DNA of 64,000 bases from the NCBI RefSeq assembly GCF_000380165.1, contig NZ_KB904653.1:1-64000 (forward strand), given 5' to 3'. Shown here one piece after another: positions 56,515-64,000 of the stretch. A model generated the notes under the pieces. The model saw nothing but the letters and a program-made list of their open reading frames with translations. It ran no database searches and was not told the origin of the DNA. Source of the DNA: Wenjunlia vitaminophila DSM 41686 (GTDB taxonomy: Bacteria; Actinomycetota; Actinomycetes; Streptomycetales; Streptomycetaceae). Every line of letters begins with the position of its first letter. The first letter of the stretch is position 1. The translations under genes were made by a program, and so were the position numbers.

Positions 56515-57450
56515 TCAACCGGCGTCGTTCTCCCGTTCCGCGAGGAACTGCTCGAAGCGGGCGGCGAGTTCGTCGGCCGAGGGCAGGTCCGCCGGGTCGG
56601 GGGCCAGGTCCCCACGGGCCCTGGGGCCGGCGATGGCGTCGTAGCGGTTCTCCATGATCTGGATCTCCGAGGTGAGCCCACCGTCGTCCACCGCGATCTG
56701 GCGGTCGATCTCCGCCCTGATCTTCTCGCTGTTCTCCAGCAGCGCCGGCGCGGGCAGCACCAGGCCGGTGGCGGAGGTGATGGCCTCCAGGGCGGCGATG
56801 GCCGACGGCGGGTAGGTGGCGTTGGCCAGGTAGTGCGGCACGTGCACGGCGAGGCCGAGGACGTCGTGGCCGGCCTCGGTGAGACGGTACTCAAGCAGCG
56901 ACTGGGCGCTGCCGGGCACCTCGGCCTCGTCGAAGAGGGTCGGGTAGCCGGCGATCAGGTCGGACCGGTTGCCGTGGGCGGTGATGCCGGTGGGGCGGGT
57001 GTGCGGGACCCCCATGGGGATGCCGTGGAAGTTCACCGTCATCCGCACGCCGAGGCGTTCCACCAGACCCCGTACCGCGGCGGTGAAGCGCTCCCACTCC
57101 ACGTCCGGCTCGGGGCCGCTCAGCAGCAGGAACGGGGTCCCGGTGGCGTCGTCCACCAGCCGCAGCTCCAACGTGGGGGCGTCGTACGTCGCCCAGTGGT
57201 CCCGGCGGAAGACCATGGAGGGTCGCCGGGCCCGGTAGTCGACGAGCCGGTCCACGTCGAAGCGGGCGACCGTGGCGTTCAGGAAGGTGCTGAGGATGTG
57301 CTCGACCACCTGCTGTCCGGCCTTGCCCGCGTCGATGAAGCCGTCCAGGTGGTAGAGGAGCACCAGCCCGTCGGACTCGGCGGAGCCCGACATGTCCGCC
57401 GCCTGCAGTCCCTCCGGGTCGAACTCGTACAGATCTCCTGAATCCCGCAC
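56515..57450 (-). CDS. PAC2-family protein (proteasome assembly chaperone 2-like)
   Basis: 311 aa from GTG 57450, chosen because AAGGAG lies nine bases upstream. PAC2 marks are [17 protein letters not shown] near the start, [11 protein letters not shown] in the middle, and [17 protein letters not shown] towards the end. Actinobacterial members are cytoplasmic and widespread; their exact function is unknown. It lies between coaE and the glucarate dehydratase-like gene on the same strand. Confidence 0.9.
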   Translation of the reverse strand: MRDSGDLYEFDPEGLQAADMSGSAESDGLVLLYHLDGFIDAGKAGQQVVEHILSTFLNATVARFDVDRLVDYRARRPSMVFRRDHWATYDAPTLELRLVDDATGTPFLLLSGPEPDVEWERFTAAVRGLVERLGVRMTVNFHGIPMGVPHTRPTGITAHGNRSDLIAGYPTLFDEAEVPGSAQSLLEYRLTEAGHDVLGLAVHVPHYLANATYPPSAIAALEAITSATGLVLPAPALLENSEKIRAEIDRQIAVDDGGLTSEIQIMENRYDAIAGPRARGDLAPDPADLPSADELAARFEQFLAERENDAG

Positions 57451-57519
57451 GTCAACCATCTCCTTCTCGACCTCCGCGCACAACACATAGCGCGGTGCGA
57501 GCATTCCCCGCCACCCGCA

Positions 57520-58797
57520 TCATGAGAAGCGCGGTTGTTTACCGGTCCAGTCCGGGTGGACAACGCGCATGGCGGCCACGTCGTCACGTCGGCGGACACC
57601 GCACCGCTCGTACTGGGCGTGGAGCCTGGCCAGGGCCTCGTGGTCGAGGGAGACACCGAGGCCGGGGCCGGTGGGGACGGCCAGGGCACCGTCACAGAAC
57701 GTCAGTTCGCCCGGTGCGATGACGTCCTCCCGCTGCCACGGCCTGTGCGTGTCACAGGCGTAGGTGAGGGAGGGGATCGCCGCGGCCACGTGGGTCATCG
57801 CGGCGAGGCTGACGCCCAGGTGGGTGTTGGAGTGCATGGACATCCCCAGGCCGAAGGTCTCGCAGACCGCCGCGAGCCGCTGGGTCGCCCGCAACCCGCC
57901 CCAGAAGTGATGGTCCGACAGCACGACGCGCACCGCGCCCTGCTCGATGCCTGGTGGCAGTTCCTCCATGCTGGTCACGCACATGTTGGTGGCCAACGGA
58001 AGGTCCGTGGCGCGGGCCACCTCCGCCATCTGGGGTATGCCGCCCACCGGGTCCTCCAGGTACTCCAGCACCCCGGACAGCCGTTCCGCGACCCGCAGGG
58101 CGACGGGCACGCTCCAGTTGGCGTTGGGGTCGATCCGCAGGGGGCGGCCGGGGAACGCCTCCCGCAGCGCGAACACCGTCTCCACTTCCTGGTCCGGCGG
58201 GAGGACGCCTCCCTTGAGCTTGAGGGAACCGAACCCGTAGCGGTCCACCATCCTCCTCGCCTGGGCGACGATGCCGTCGGGGTCCAGTGCCTCGCCCCAG
58301 TCGTCCTCCGGGTAGCCGGGGGCCACCGGATGCCCCGCCCAGCGGTAGAAGAGGTAGGCGCTGAAGGGCACCTCGGTGCGCGCCGGCCCGCCGAGCAGGT
58401 CCACCACCGGGCGGCCGACCGCCTTGCCCTGGAGGTCCAGGCAGGGCACCTCGAACGCCGCCACCGTCGCGGCCACGGCCTTGCCCTGGCTGCCCGCACC
58501 GACCAGGGGGGTCAGCACCTCGGTGGGCACGGCGGCGCCCAGCGCCCCGACGACCCGGCGGTGCAGGCTGTTGAGGTCGAAGACGTCGAGGCCGATCAGG
58601 GCGGGGGCCGCGCGGTGCAGGCGCTCCAGGGTGGGGTCGTCGCCGTACGCCTCACCGATGCCGGTGAGGCCGGCGTCGGTCTCCACCTCGAGCACCGAGC
58701 GCAGGGCGTAGGGCTGGTGCACCCCGATCGCGGTGAGCAGGGGTGGGTCCTGCACGGCGACCGGGGTGATCCGGACGCCGGTGATCTTCAGGCTCAT
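57520..58797 (-). CDS. glucarate dehydratase-like enolase-superfamily enzyme
   Basis: 425 aa, ATG at 58797 with AGGAG upstream. The enolase-superfamily acid/base set is visible: K193-x-K195 in KLKGG, metal ligands D223 (with N225), E248 and N271, then D295 and H322 of the His-Asp dyad (MHSNTHLGVS). The order and wording match D-glucarate/galactarate dehydratases, which dehydrate aldaric acids to keto-deoxy products. No other aldarate genes are nearby, so it appears as a lone enzyme. Confidence 0.9.
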   Translation of the reverse strand: MSLKITGVRITPVAVQDPPLLTAIGVHQPYALRSVLEVETDAGLTGIGEAYGDDPTLERLHRAAPALIGLDVFDLNSLHRRVVGALGAAVPTEVLTPLVGAGSQGKAVAATVAAFEVPCLDLQGKAVGRPVVDLLGGPARTEVPFSAYLFYRWAGHPVAPGYPEDDWGEALDPDGIVAQARRMVDRYGFGSLKLKGGVLPPDQEVETVFALREAFPGRPLRIDPNANWSVPVALRVAERLSGVLEYLEDPVGGIPQMAEVARATDLPLATNMCVTSMEELPPGIEQGAVRVVLSDHHFWGGLRATQRLAAVCETFGLGMSMHSNTHLGVSLAAMTHVAAAIPSLTYACDTHRPWQREDVIAPGELTFCDGALAVPTGPGLGVSLDHEALARLHAQYERCGVRRRDDVAAMRVVHPDWTGKQPRFS

Positions 58798-59046
58798 GAC
58801 GGCTCCTGGGACACGGGCTTGGTGATCTCGGTCGGGGGCCGGGCGCCGGAGGTGGACGCGGTGGCCCGGCGCCGCCGTCGAGCGGGCCGGGCGGACGGGC
58901 ACTCCGGCGGCCCGGGAGTTCACATATGGAGATGACGTCTAATAGATGGAACGATGCGACCCTAGGGTCCCACCCCTGCCACGTCAAGATCGCACCGTCG
59001 CCGTCCGCGCCCCCGCGACCAGCCGAACCCGCCCCGAGCATGCGGA
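58798..59046. promoter_or_regulatory. AT-richer control region upstream of the dehydratase gene
   Basis: The stretch ~58920-58957 is the least GC-rich intergenic DNA here. On the gene's strand it holds TATTAG and CATATG, possible -10 elements, and two copies of CATCT 14 bases apart. GACCCTAGGGTC (58958-58969) is a perfect palindrome beside it. No gene is present in the 354-bp gap to rpsA. Confidence 0.4.
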
Positions 59047-59080
59047 AGGCCCGCCTCCCGTCGGTACGGGAGGCGGGCCT
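59047..59080 (-). terminator. terminator after rpsA
   Basis: AGGCCCGCCTCCCGT (59047-59061) pairs perfectly with ACGGGAGGCGGGCCT (59066-59080) around CGGT, 71 bases beyond the rpsA stop. Confidence 0.88.
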
Positions 59081-59151
59081 GGTGTCCGTGCGGAGCCAGT
59101 TGGTCCCTCGGTGGGCGCTGCCGGGCCCACGGGCCCGGCAGCGCGCCGCAA

Positions 59152-60636
59152 CTAGCTCTGGCCGCCGGCCAGCTTCTCGCGGAGCGCGGCCAGCGCCTCG
59201 TCCGAGGCCAGGGCGCCGGAGTTGTCCTCCGAGGCCGAGGAGTACGAACCACCGGAGGACGGAGCCGGGGCACCAGCCTCGGCCGCGGCCTCGGCGTCCG
59301 CCTCGCGGGCCTTGGTGACCTGCGCCTGGTGCTGCTCGAAGCGCTGCTGCGCCTCGGCGTACTGGCGCTCCCACTCCTCGCGCTGCTTCTCGTACCCGGG
59401 CAGCCAGTCGTTGGCCTCGGGGTCGAAGCCCTCGGGGTAGATGTAGTTGCCCTGGTCGTCGTAGGACGCGGCCATCCCGTACAGGGTCGGGTCGAACTCG
59501 ACCGCGGACGGGTCGGCACCGAAGGCCTCGTTCGCCTGCTTCAGCGACAGGCTGATCCGACGACGCTCGAGGTCGATGTCGATGACCTTGACGAAGATCT
59601 CGTCGTTGACCTGGACGACCTGCTCCGGAATCTCCACGTGGCGCTCGGCGAGCTCGGAGATGTGGACCAGGCCCTCGATGCCCTCGTCCACCCGGACGAA
59701 CGCACCGAACGGCACCAGCTTGGTGACCTTGCCCGGGACGACCTGGCCGATCTGGTGCGTCCTGGCGAACTGCTGCCACGGGTCCTCCTGCGTCGCCTTC
59801 AGCGACAGGGAGACCCGCTCGCGGTCCATGTCCACGTCGAGGACCTCGACGGTGACCTCCTGGCCCACCTCGACGACCTCGGACGGGTGGTCGATGTGCT
59901 TCCAGGACAGCTCGGAGACGTGCACCAGACCGTCGACGCCGCCGAGGTCGACGAACGCGCCGAAGTTGACGATCGAGGAGACGACACCGGAGCGCACCTG
60001 GCCCTTCTGGAGGGTGGTGAGGAAGGTCTGACGGACCTCGCTCTGGGTCTGCTCCAGCCAGGCACGGCGGGAAAGGACCACGTTGTTGCGGTTCTTGTCC
60101 AGCTCAATGATCTTGGCCTCGAGCTCCTTGCCCACGTAGGGCTGGAGGTCGCGGACCCGGCGCATCTCCACCAGGGAGGCCGGGAGGAAGCCGCGCAGGC
60201 CGATGTCGAGGATCAGGCCGCCCTTGACGACCTCGATGACGGTACCGGTGACGATGCCGTCCTCTTCCTTGATCTTCTCGATCGTGCCCCAGGCGCGCTC
60301 GTACTGGGCGCGCTTCTTGGACAGGATCAGCCGACCCTCCTTGTCCTCCTTCTGGAGGACAAGCGCCTCGATCTCGTCGCCCACGGCAACGACCTCGTTG
60401 GGGTCGACGTCGTGCTTGATCGACAGCTCGCGGGAAGGGATGACGCCTTCGGTCTTGTAACCAATGTCGAGCAGGACCTCGTCCCGGTCGACCTTCACGA
60501 TGACGCCGTCGACGATGTCGCCGTCGTTGAAGTACTTGATCGTTTCGTCGATCGCGGCGAGGAAGGCTTCCTCGGAACCGATGTCGTTGACCGCCACCTG
60601 CGGGGTGGTTCGAGTGGCCTCGGTGCTGCTCGTCAT
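59152..60636 (-). CDS. rpsA: 30S ribosomal protein S1
   Basis: 494 aa. Four S1 RNA-binding repeats are seen, starting near residues 38, 124, 211 and 296 (for example GDIVDGVIVKVD, GIVTGTVIEVVKGGL, GQVRSGVVSSIVNFGAF, GQVVPGKVTKLVPFGAF). A Gln/Glu/Ala-rich acidic C-terminal tail of about 100 residues follows, normal for actinobacteria. S1 aids mRNA binding to the 30S subunit. Its leader can hide the ribosome-binding site. Confidence 0.98.
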   Translation of the reverse strand: MTSSTEATRTTPQVAVNDIGSEEAFLAAIDETIKYFNDGDIVDGVIVKVDRDEVLLDIGYKTEGVIPSRELSIKHDVDPNEVVAVGDEIEALVLQKEDKEGRLILSKKRAQYERAWGTIEKIKEEDGIVTGTVIEVVKGGLILDIGLRGFLPASLVEMRRVRDLQPYVGKELEAKIIELDKNRNNVVLSRRAWLEQTQSEVRQTFLTTLQKGQVRSGVVSSIVNFGAFVDLGGVDGLVHVSELSWKHIDHPSEVVEVGQEVTVEVLDVDMDRERVSLSLKATQEDPWQQFARTHQIGQVVPGKVTKLVPFGAFVRVDEGIEGLVHISELAERHVEIPEQVVQVNDEIFVKVIDIDLERRRISLSLKQANEAFGADPSAVEFDPTLYGMAASYDDQGNYIYPEGFDPEANDWLPGYEKQREEWERQYAEAQQRFEQHQAQVTKAREADAEAAAEAGAPAPSSGGSYSSASEDNSGALASDEALAALREKLAGGQS

Positions 60637-60645
60637 GTGGGAAAG

Positions 60646-60690
60646 GGCTCCGGTACGGACAAAAGTCGTAGGTACTGCTACGCCGGAGCC
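60646..60690 (-). promoter_or_regulatory. rpsA: rpsA leader hairpin that sequesters the ribosome-binding site
   Basis: On the mRNA, GGCUCCGG (60683-60690) pairs perfectly with CCGGAGCC (60646-60653). An inner CGUAG/CUACG hairpin (60667-60682) is nested inside. The only Shine-Dalgarno sequence, GGAG, is part of the 3' arm, 11 bases before the AUG. This would allow translational control, for example by S1 itself. Confidence 0.65.
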
Positions 60691-60827
60691 TTAACCGCAC
60701 TGCCGAAGCCGGACAGCCAAGAGGCGAGGGACCAAAGTCCGGAACCGCCCCCACAACCGAGGGGTCTACAACAGATGCGAGCGCAACCTGCTCCGTCTGA
60801 GGCGCGCAGGCCCGCAGCGCAACTTGT

Positions 60828-60856
60828 AGCATACGGGGGCAGCCGAGCAGGGTCAA
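60828..60856 (-). promoter_or_regulatory. rpsA promoter, near-consensus
   Basis: Read leftward, TTGACC (60851-60856), 17 bases, TATGCT (60828-60833). This is a good principal-sigma promoter. The start of transcription would be near 60821, giving a leader of ~185 nt. The rest of the 323-bp gap to the methyltransferase holds no gene. Confidence 0.85.
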
Positions 60857-60959
60857 TGCGTCAAGAGGCACGCCTGGGCACGGAACCCGCCATACCGGGC
60901 ACACGACCCTCGGTACCGGGCGGTCACCTGCCCACAGGTCAAGACCACAGACTACGACG

Positions 60960-61781
60960 ATGGGCGCGATGAACCAAGAACCCGAGCCAGAGGCTACCCG
61001 GCGCAGGTCCTCGCCTGCGGAGAGCAGTCGGGCGAACCGCCGTTGGTGGGATCGTAACGCCGACGAGTACCAGGCCGAGCACGGGGAGTTCCTCGGCGAC
61101 GACCGTTTCGTGTGGTGCCCCGAGGGGCTCGACGAGGAACGGGCGCGACTGCTCGGCACCGCCGCCGAGCTGCGGGGCAGGACCGTCCTCGAGGTGGGCG
61201 CGGGCGCCGCGCAGTGCTCCCGCTGGCTCGCCCGGCAGGGCGCGCGCCCGGTGGCCGTGGACCTGTCCCACCGACAGTTGCGGCACGCGGTGCGGATCGA
61301 CGCCGGGGCGCCGTCGTTCCCCCTGGTCCAGGCGGACGCCACGGCGCTGCCCTTCCGCTCCGGCTCGTTCGACCTGGCCTGCTCCGCCTACGGGGCGGTG
61401 CCGTTCGTCGCCGACAGCGCCCGGGTGATGCGCGAGGTCCGACGGGTGCTGCGCCCGTCGGGGAAGTGGGTGTTCTCGGTGACCCACCCGGTGCGCTGGG
61501 CGTTCCCCGACGAGCCGGGCCCGGTCGGGTTGACCGCGCAGAACTCCTACTTCGACCGCCGTCCGTACGTGGAGCAGGACGCCGAGGGGCGGGCAGAGTA
61601 CGTGGAGCACCACCGCACGCTCGGTGACCGGGTGCGGGAGCTCGTCACGGCCGGGTTCAGGCTGGTGGACCTGGTGGAACCCGAGTGGCCTGCTGACCTG
61701 GACCGGGAATGGGGCGCCTGGAGCCCGCTGCGGGGACGGCTGATCCCGGGAACGGCCATCTTCGTCTGCGTCAGCGACTGA
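60960..61781 (+). CDS. class I SAM-dependent methyltransferase
   Basis: 273 aa from ATG 60960. SAM motif I is VLEVGAGAAQCSRWLA; DLSHRQL and LVQADATALPFRSGSFDLACSAYGAVPFV follow. The C-terminal WSPLRGRLIPGTAIFV is typical of a conserved streptomycete methyltransferase beside rpsA. A -10-like TACGAC (60953-60958) lies so close that a leaderless start at the second ATG, 60969, may be correct. The substrate is unknown. Confidence 0.88.
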   Translation: MGAMNQEPEPEATRRRSSPAESSRANRRWWDRNADEYQAEHGEFLGDDRFVWCPEGLDEERARLLGTAAELRGRTVLEVGAGAAQCSRWLARQGARPVAVDLSHRQLRHAVRIDAGAPSFPLVQADATALPFRSGSFDLACSAYGAVPFVADSARVMREVRRVLRPSGKWVFSVTHPVRWAFPDEPGPVGLTAQNSYFDRRPYVEQDAEGRAEYVEHHRTLGDRVRELVTAGFRLVDLVEPEWPADLDREWGAWSPLRGRLIPGTAIFVCVSD

Positions 61782-61800
61782 GCCGCCGGGCCCGGAACGG

Positions 61801-61839
61801 TCGCGGGCCCCGCGCCGGCGTCGGCAGCGGGGCCCGCGA
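61801..61839. terminator. bidirectional terminator between methyltransferase and transglycosylase genes
   Basis: TCGCGGGCCCCGC (61801-61813) pairs perfectly with GCGGGGCCCGCGA (61827-61839) around a 13-nt loop. Confidence 0.85.
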
Positions 61840-61853
61840 GGAGACCTGGTGGG

Positions 61854-63176
61854 TCACGGGGTGGGCAGCGGGATCAGCCCACCGCTCGGCTCGGACGAGT
61901 CCGAGCCCTCCTCCGGCTCCTCCGCGCAGGGGTCGGCGGAGGAACTGGAGGTGGCGTCGGTCCCGCTGCTCGAACTCGTCGAGCTGCTGGAGCCGGAGTC
62001 GGTGCTGGAACTGGAGGAGCTGCCCGAGTCGGTGGGGGTCGCCGAGTCGGTGTCACTGGGAGAGGGCGAGCAGCTCGGCGACTCGCTCGGCGACTCCGAC
62101 GGGGACTCGCTGGGGGACTCGCTCGGCGACGCGGACCCCGTGTCAGTCGGGGACGGCTTGGGGCTGAGGGTGCCACCGCCGGTGACGGTCGGCTTCGGCT
62201 TCGGCTTGACGGTGCCTCCGGCGCTCGAGCTCGCCGTGGGCGAGGTGCTGGGACGCGTGGTCATGTCCCGGTCCCGGCCGCTGTCCTTGCCCTTCTCCTT
62301 GCCGCCGTCCGTGCTCCTGTCCCTGGGCGCCGGGGAGTCCGGGGACTCGGGCGTCGGGTTACCCGGACGGTCCGGCACCGCGTGGGCTCCGCCCTTGAAG
62401 TACTCGAACCACGACGTGACCGTGTTCAGGTAGTCCAGGGAGTGGTTGTAACCGAGGATCGCGGTGTCCCGGTCGTCCTGGCCCGACAGGTCCCTGTCCC
62501 CCGCGCACAGGTAGCCGCCGGCGGACAGGGCGGCGTCGAAGATGTTGTTCGGGTCGCTCCTGCCGTCGGCGTTGCCGTCCGCGCCCCAACGCGCCCAGGT
62601 GGACGGGATGAACTGCATGGGTCCCACGGCGCGGTCATGCGTGGTGTCGCCGTCGTACCGGCCGCCGTCGGTGTCCGGGATGTTGGCGAAGCCGTCCCCG
62701 TTGAGCTGGGGACCGAGGATCGGCGACAGGGTGGTGCCGTCCTCGTCCACGTTGCCGCCCCGGGCCTGGTTGGACTCCACCTGGCCGATCGCGGCGAGCA
62801 GTTGCCAGGGCAGGTGGCACCCGGGATCGCTCCGGGACAGCGCCTTCTCGGCCTTGATGTAGGCCGCCAGGACCGTCGCGGGTATGCCCCCACCGGTCGT
62901 CGGGACGGCGACACGGGGCGACGACGGGGTGGAGTCGGTCGGCGTGCTGGATCCGGTCGGCGTGTCGCCGGGCCGGTCCGTCGGGGGCAACTGGGTGTAG
63001 TAGGGGGAGTCACCGGAGACCGGGGGACCGGGAGGCGGGGTGAGCCGGTCCTCGTCGGCGGCCAGGGGAGCGGCCAGGCCGGGGGCCTGGGAGGCGGTCA
63101 GTGCCGCCATGGCCGCCGCCGCGATCGCGGTCCCCAACATTCCCCGGTGCATCCGGCCGAGCCGCCGTGGCGCCAT
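61854..63176 (-). CDS. secreted lytic murein transglycosylase with Ser/Pro-rich tail
   Basis: 440 aa from ATG 63176, with GGAGGGG upstream. A signal peptide covers about residues 1-36. A Pro/Thr-rich spacer follows. The SLT-type catalytic domain (~95-280) has the catalytic Glu in AAIGQVESN, then AVGPMQFIPSTWARWG and ILGYNHSLDYLNTV. The last ~150 residues are low complexity, with four tandem SESP units and long serine runs. It would cleave peptidoglycan glycan strands outside the membrane; the tail may span or bind the wall. Confidence 0.92.
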   Translation of the reverse strand: MAPRRLGRMHRGMLGTAIAAAAMAALTASQAPGLAAPLAADEDRLTPPPGPPVSGDSPYYTQLPPTDRPGDTPTGSSTPTDSTPSSPRVAVPTTGGGIPATVLAAYIKAEKALSRSDPGCHLPWQLLAAIGQVESNQARGGNVDEDGTTLSPILGPQLNGDGFANIPDTDGGRYDGDTTHDRAVGPMQFIPSTWARWGADGNADGRSDPNNIFDAALSAGGYLCAGDRDLSGQDDRDTAILGYNHSLDYLNTVTSWFEYFKGGAHAVPDRPGNPTPESPDSPAPRDRSTDGGKEKGKDSGRDRDMTTRPSTSPTASSSAGGTVKPKPKPTVTGGGTLSPKPSPTDTGSASPSESPSESPSESPSESPSCSPSPSDTDSATPTDSGSSSSSSTDSGSSSSTSSSSGTDATSSSSADPCAEEPEEGSDSSEPSGGLIPLPTP

Positions 63177-63402
63177 GAGTCCCCTCCCGCGTTGGTTTCT
63201 CCGCCGCCGGGCGCGGTCCTGAACGGGCGTTCGCGCACCGGCAACCCGAGACCCTACGACAACTGTCCCGGGTTCCTCTACCGCGCCACGGCCACCGCCA
63301 GTGAGGAAGCGGTGAAGAAACCCGCAGGCCACACCGGGTTCCGGGCGATCAGAAACGGTAGGCTACGGAAGAGTTCCCGGTCCCGGCGGGGGGTGTGCCC
63401 AG

Positions 63403-64000
63403 GTGCCGTTCACCGTGAGCCACGCGGCGGCGGTCCTGCCCCTGGTCCGGGCGGACGGGACGGGACGCGGGCCCCTGCTCGCCTCGGCGCTCGTGGCCGG
63501 CTCCTTCGCCCCGGACGTGCCGTTCTACGCCGACACCCTGGTCGGCGGCGTGTACGGGTTCGGCTCCTTCACCCACACGCCGTGGGGTCTGCTGACCGTG
63601 GACGTGCTGCTCACCGCCGCGTTGCTGGCCCTGTGGTGGCTGCTGCGGGAGCCGCTGCTGGCCCTGGTGCCGGGGCGGTACCGGGGAGGGGTGGCGGCGT
63701 ACCTGATCGGAACCGGCTGGCGGCAACGGTCCTGGCCCGCCCTGGCCGGGGCGTTCTGGCTGTCCGCGGTCGTCGGCGCGGCCACCCACGTGGGGTGGGA
63801 CTCGTTCACCCACGAGGGCAGGGCCGGGGTGCGCGCGTTCCCGACGCTCGAGCGGACGGCGGTCGGCCACCCGCTGCACCGGTGGGCGCAGTACGGGGGG
63901 TCGGCCCTGGCCCTGGGGCTGATCGCGTGGTGCGGGGCGCGCGCGGTGCGCCGGCTGTCGCAGACCCCGGTCCCTGAGCGGGTGCCCCGGCTCTCCCCCG
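63403..64000 (+). CDS. DUF4184-family membrane protein (runs off the window end)
   Basis: The first 199 codons are present. GTG at 63403 gives the typical DUF4184 start PFTVSHAAAVLPL, followed by ASALVAGSFAPDVPFY and FTHTPWGLLTVDV. At least four hydrophobic helices are seen, with HVGWDSFTHEGRAG in a loop. The His and Asp residues recall the metal-dependent YdjM-like hydrolases, but the function of DUF4184 is unknown. A GGGGGG run lies eight bases upstream of the start. Confidence 0.88.
   Translation, partial: MPFTVSHAAAVLPLVRADGTGRGPLLASALVAGSFAPDVPFYADTLVGGVYGFGSFTHTPWGLLTVDVLLTAALLALWWLLREPLLALVPGRYRGGVAAYLIGTGWRQRSWPALAGAFWLSAVVGAATHVGWDSFTHEGRAGVRAFPTLERTAVGHPLHRWAQYGGSALALGLIAWCGARAVRRLSQTPVPERVPRLSP

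Noticed and set aside
58947-58958. TGGAACGATGCG before the glucarate dehydratase-like gene as a further LacI-block operator
   Set aside because: Only the 7-base core GAACGAT agrees and the palindrome is missing; with one gene 36 kb away this is likely chance.
61900-62330. Short repeats considered as a CRISPR or non-coding array
   Set aside because: They are in frame and encode SESP units at the end of a secreted enzyme.
63177-63402. A ydaO (c-di-AMP) riboswitch before the transglycosylase gene
   Set aside because: Streptomycete wall hydrolase genes often have one, but I could not find its conserved blocks in this leader.

Overview
The window is very GC-rich, carries GTG and occasional TTG starts, and has many 4-base ATGA/GTGA gene overlaps. 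Its gene order and several near-family-consensus proteins (RbpA, WhiA, UvrA, SufB) point to a Streptomyces or close relative (Actinomycetota, Streptomycetaceae). No tRNA, rRNA or CRISPR array was seen.

Layout. (1) 1-7.3 kb: the 3' end of pyrC faces a leftward Fe-S assembly operon, sufR-B-D-rieske-C-S-U-T. A SufR-type CAAC-N6-GTTG operator sits on an apparently leaderless promoter. (2) 7.4-10.2 kb: an ABC-2 exporter pair and ctaA (heme A synthase), both apparently leaderless; ctaA has a Crp-like palindrome. (3) 10.4-22.6 kb: a glycan-use block lying between ctaA and ctaB. It has a secreted GH89 alpha-N-acetylglucosaminidase, a secreted glycosidase-like protein with an internal carbohydrate-binding module, a sugar ABC importer, a cytoplasmic GH65-type enzyme and a LacI repressor. 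A shared operator motif (core GAACGAT) links the repressor, the importer operon and the second secreted enzyme. (4) 23.0-24.5 kb: a small conserved gene, a 183-bp element with perfect 18-bp terminal inverted repeats, and ctaB. The ctaB stop codon lies inside one repeat. (5) 24.9-36.1 kb: central carbon metabolism, tkt-tal-(19-codon mini-ORF)-zwf-opcA-pgl rightward, then rbpA and gap-pgk-tpiA-secG leftward. (6) 36.3-39.3 kb: a large secreted M14 carboxypeptidase with 21-bp-spaced direct repeats upstream. (7) 39.5-47.6 kb: whiA-yvcK-rapZ-uvrC and uvrA, all leftward. (8) 47.9-53.5 kb: a DinB/MDMPI-type enzyme, an MBL-fold hydrolase, a TerC gene behind a yybP-ykoY (Mn2+) riboswitch, and two TerD-type genes. 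(9) 53.7-60.9 kb: uvrB-coaE, a PAC2 protein, a glucarate dehydratase-like enzyme and rpsA. The rpsA leader can hide its Shine-Dalgarno sequence in a hairpin. (10) 61-64 kb: a methyltransferase, a lytic transglycosylase with a Ser/Pro tail, and the start of a DUF4184 membrane gene.

How the parts work together. Suf proteins make Fe-S clusters under SufR feedback. CtaA and CtaB make heme A for the cytochrome oxidase. Transketolase, transaldolase, Zwf, OpcA and Pgl form the pentose phosphate route and feed the gap-pgk-tpiA glycolytic block. UvrA, UvrB and UvrC make the excision-repair complex. The 10.4-22.6 kb block can be read as secreted trimming enzymes, then importer, then cytoplasmic hydrolase, under a local repressor; its substrate cannot be told from sequence alone.

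The least ordinary signals are the operator network of the glycan block, the TerC riboswitch with its SD-sequestering helix, the rpsA leader hairpin, the inverted-repeat element at the ctaB stop, the tal-zwf mini-ORF and the repeat-bearing sufB-sufD spacer.
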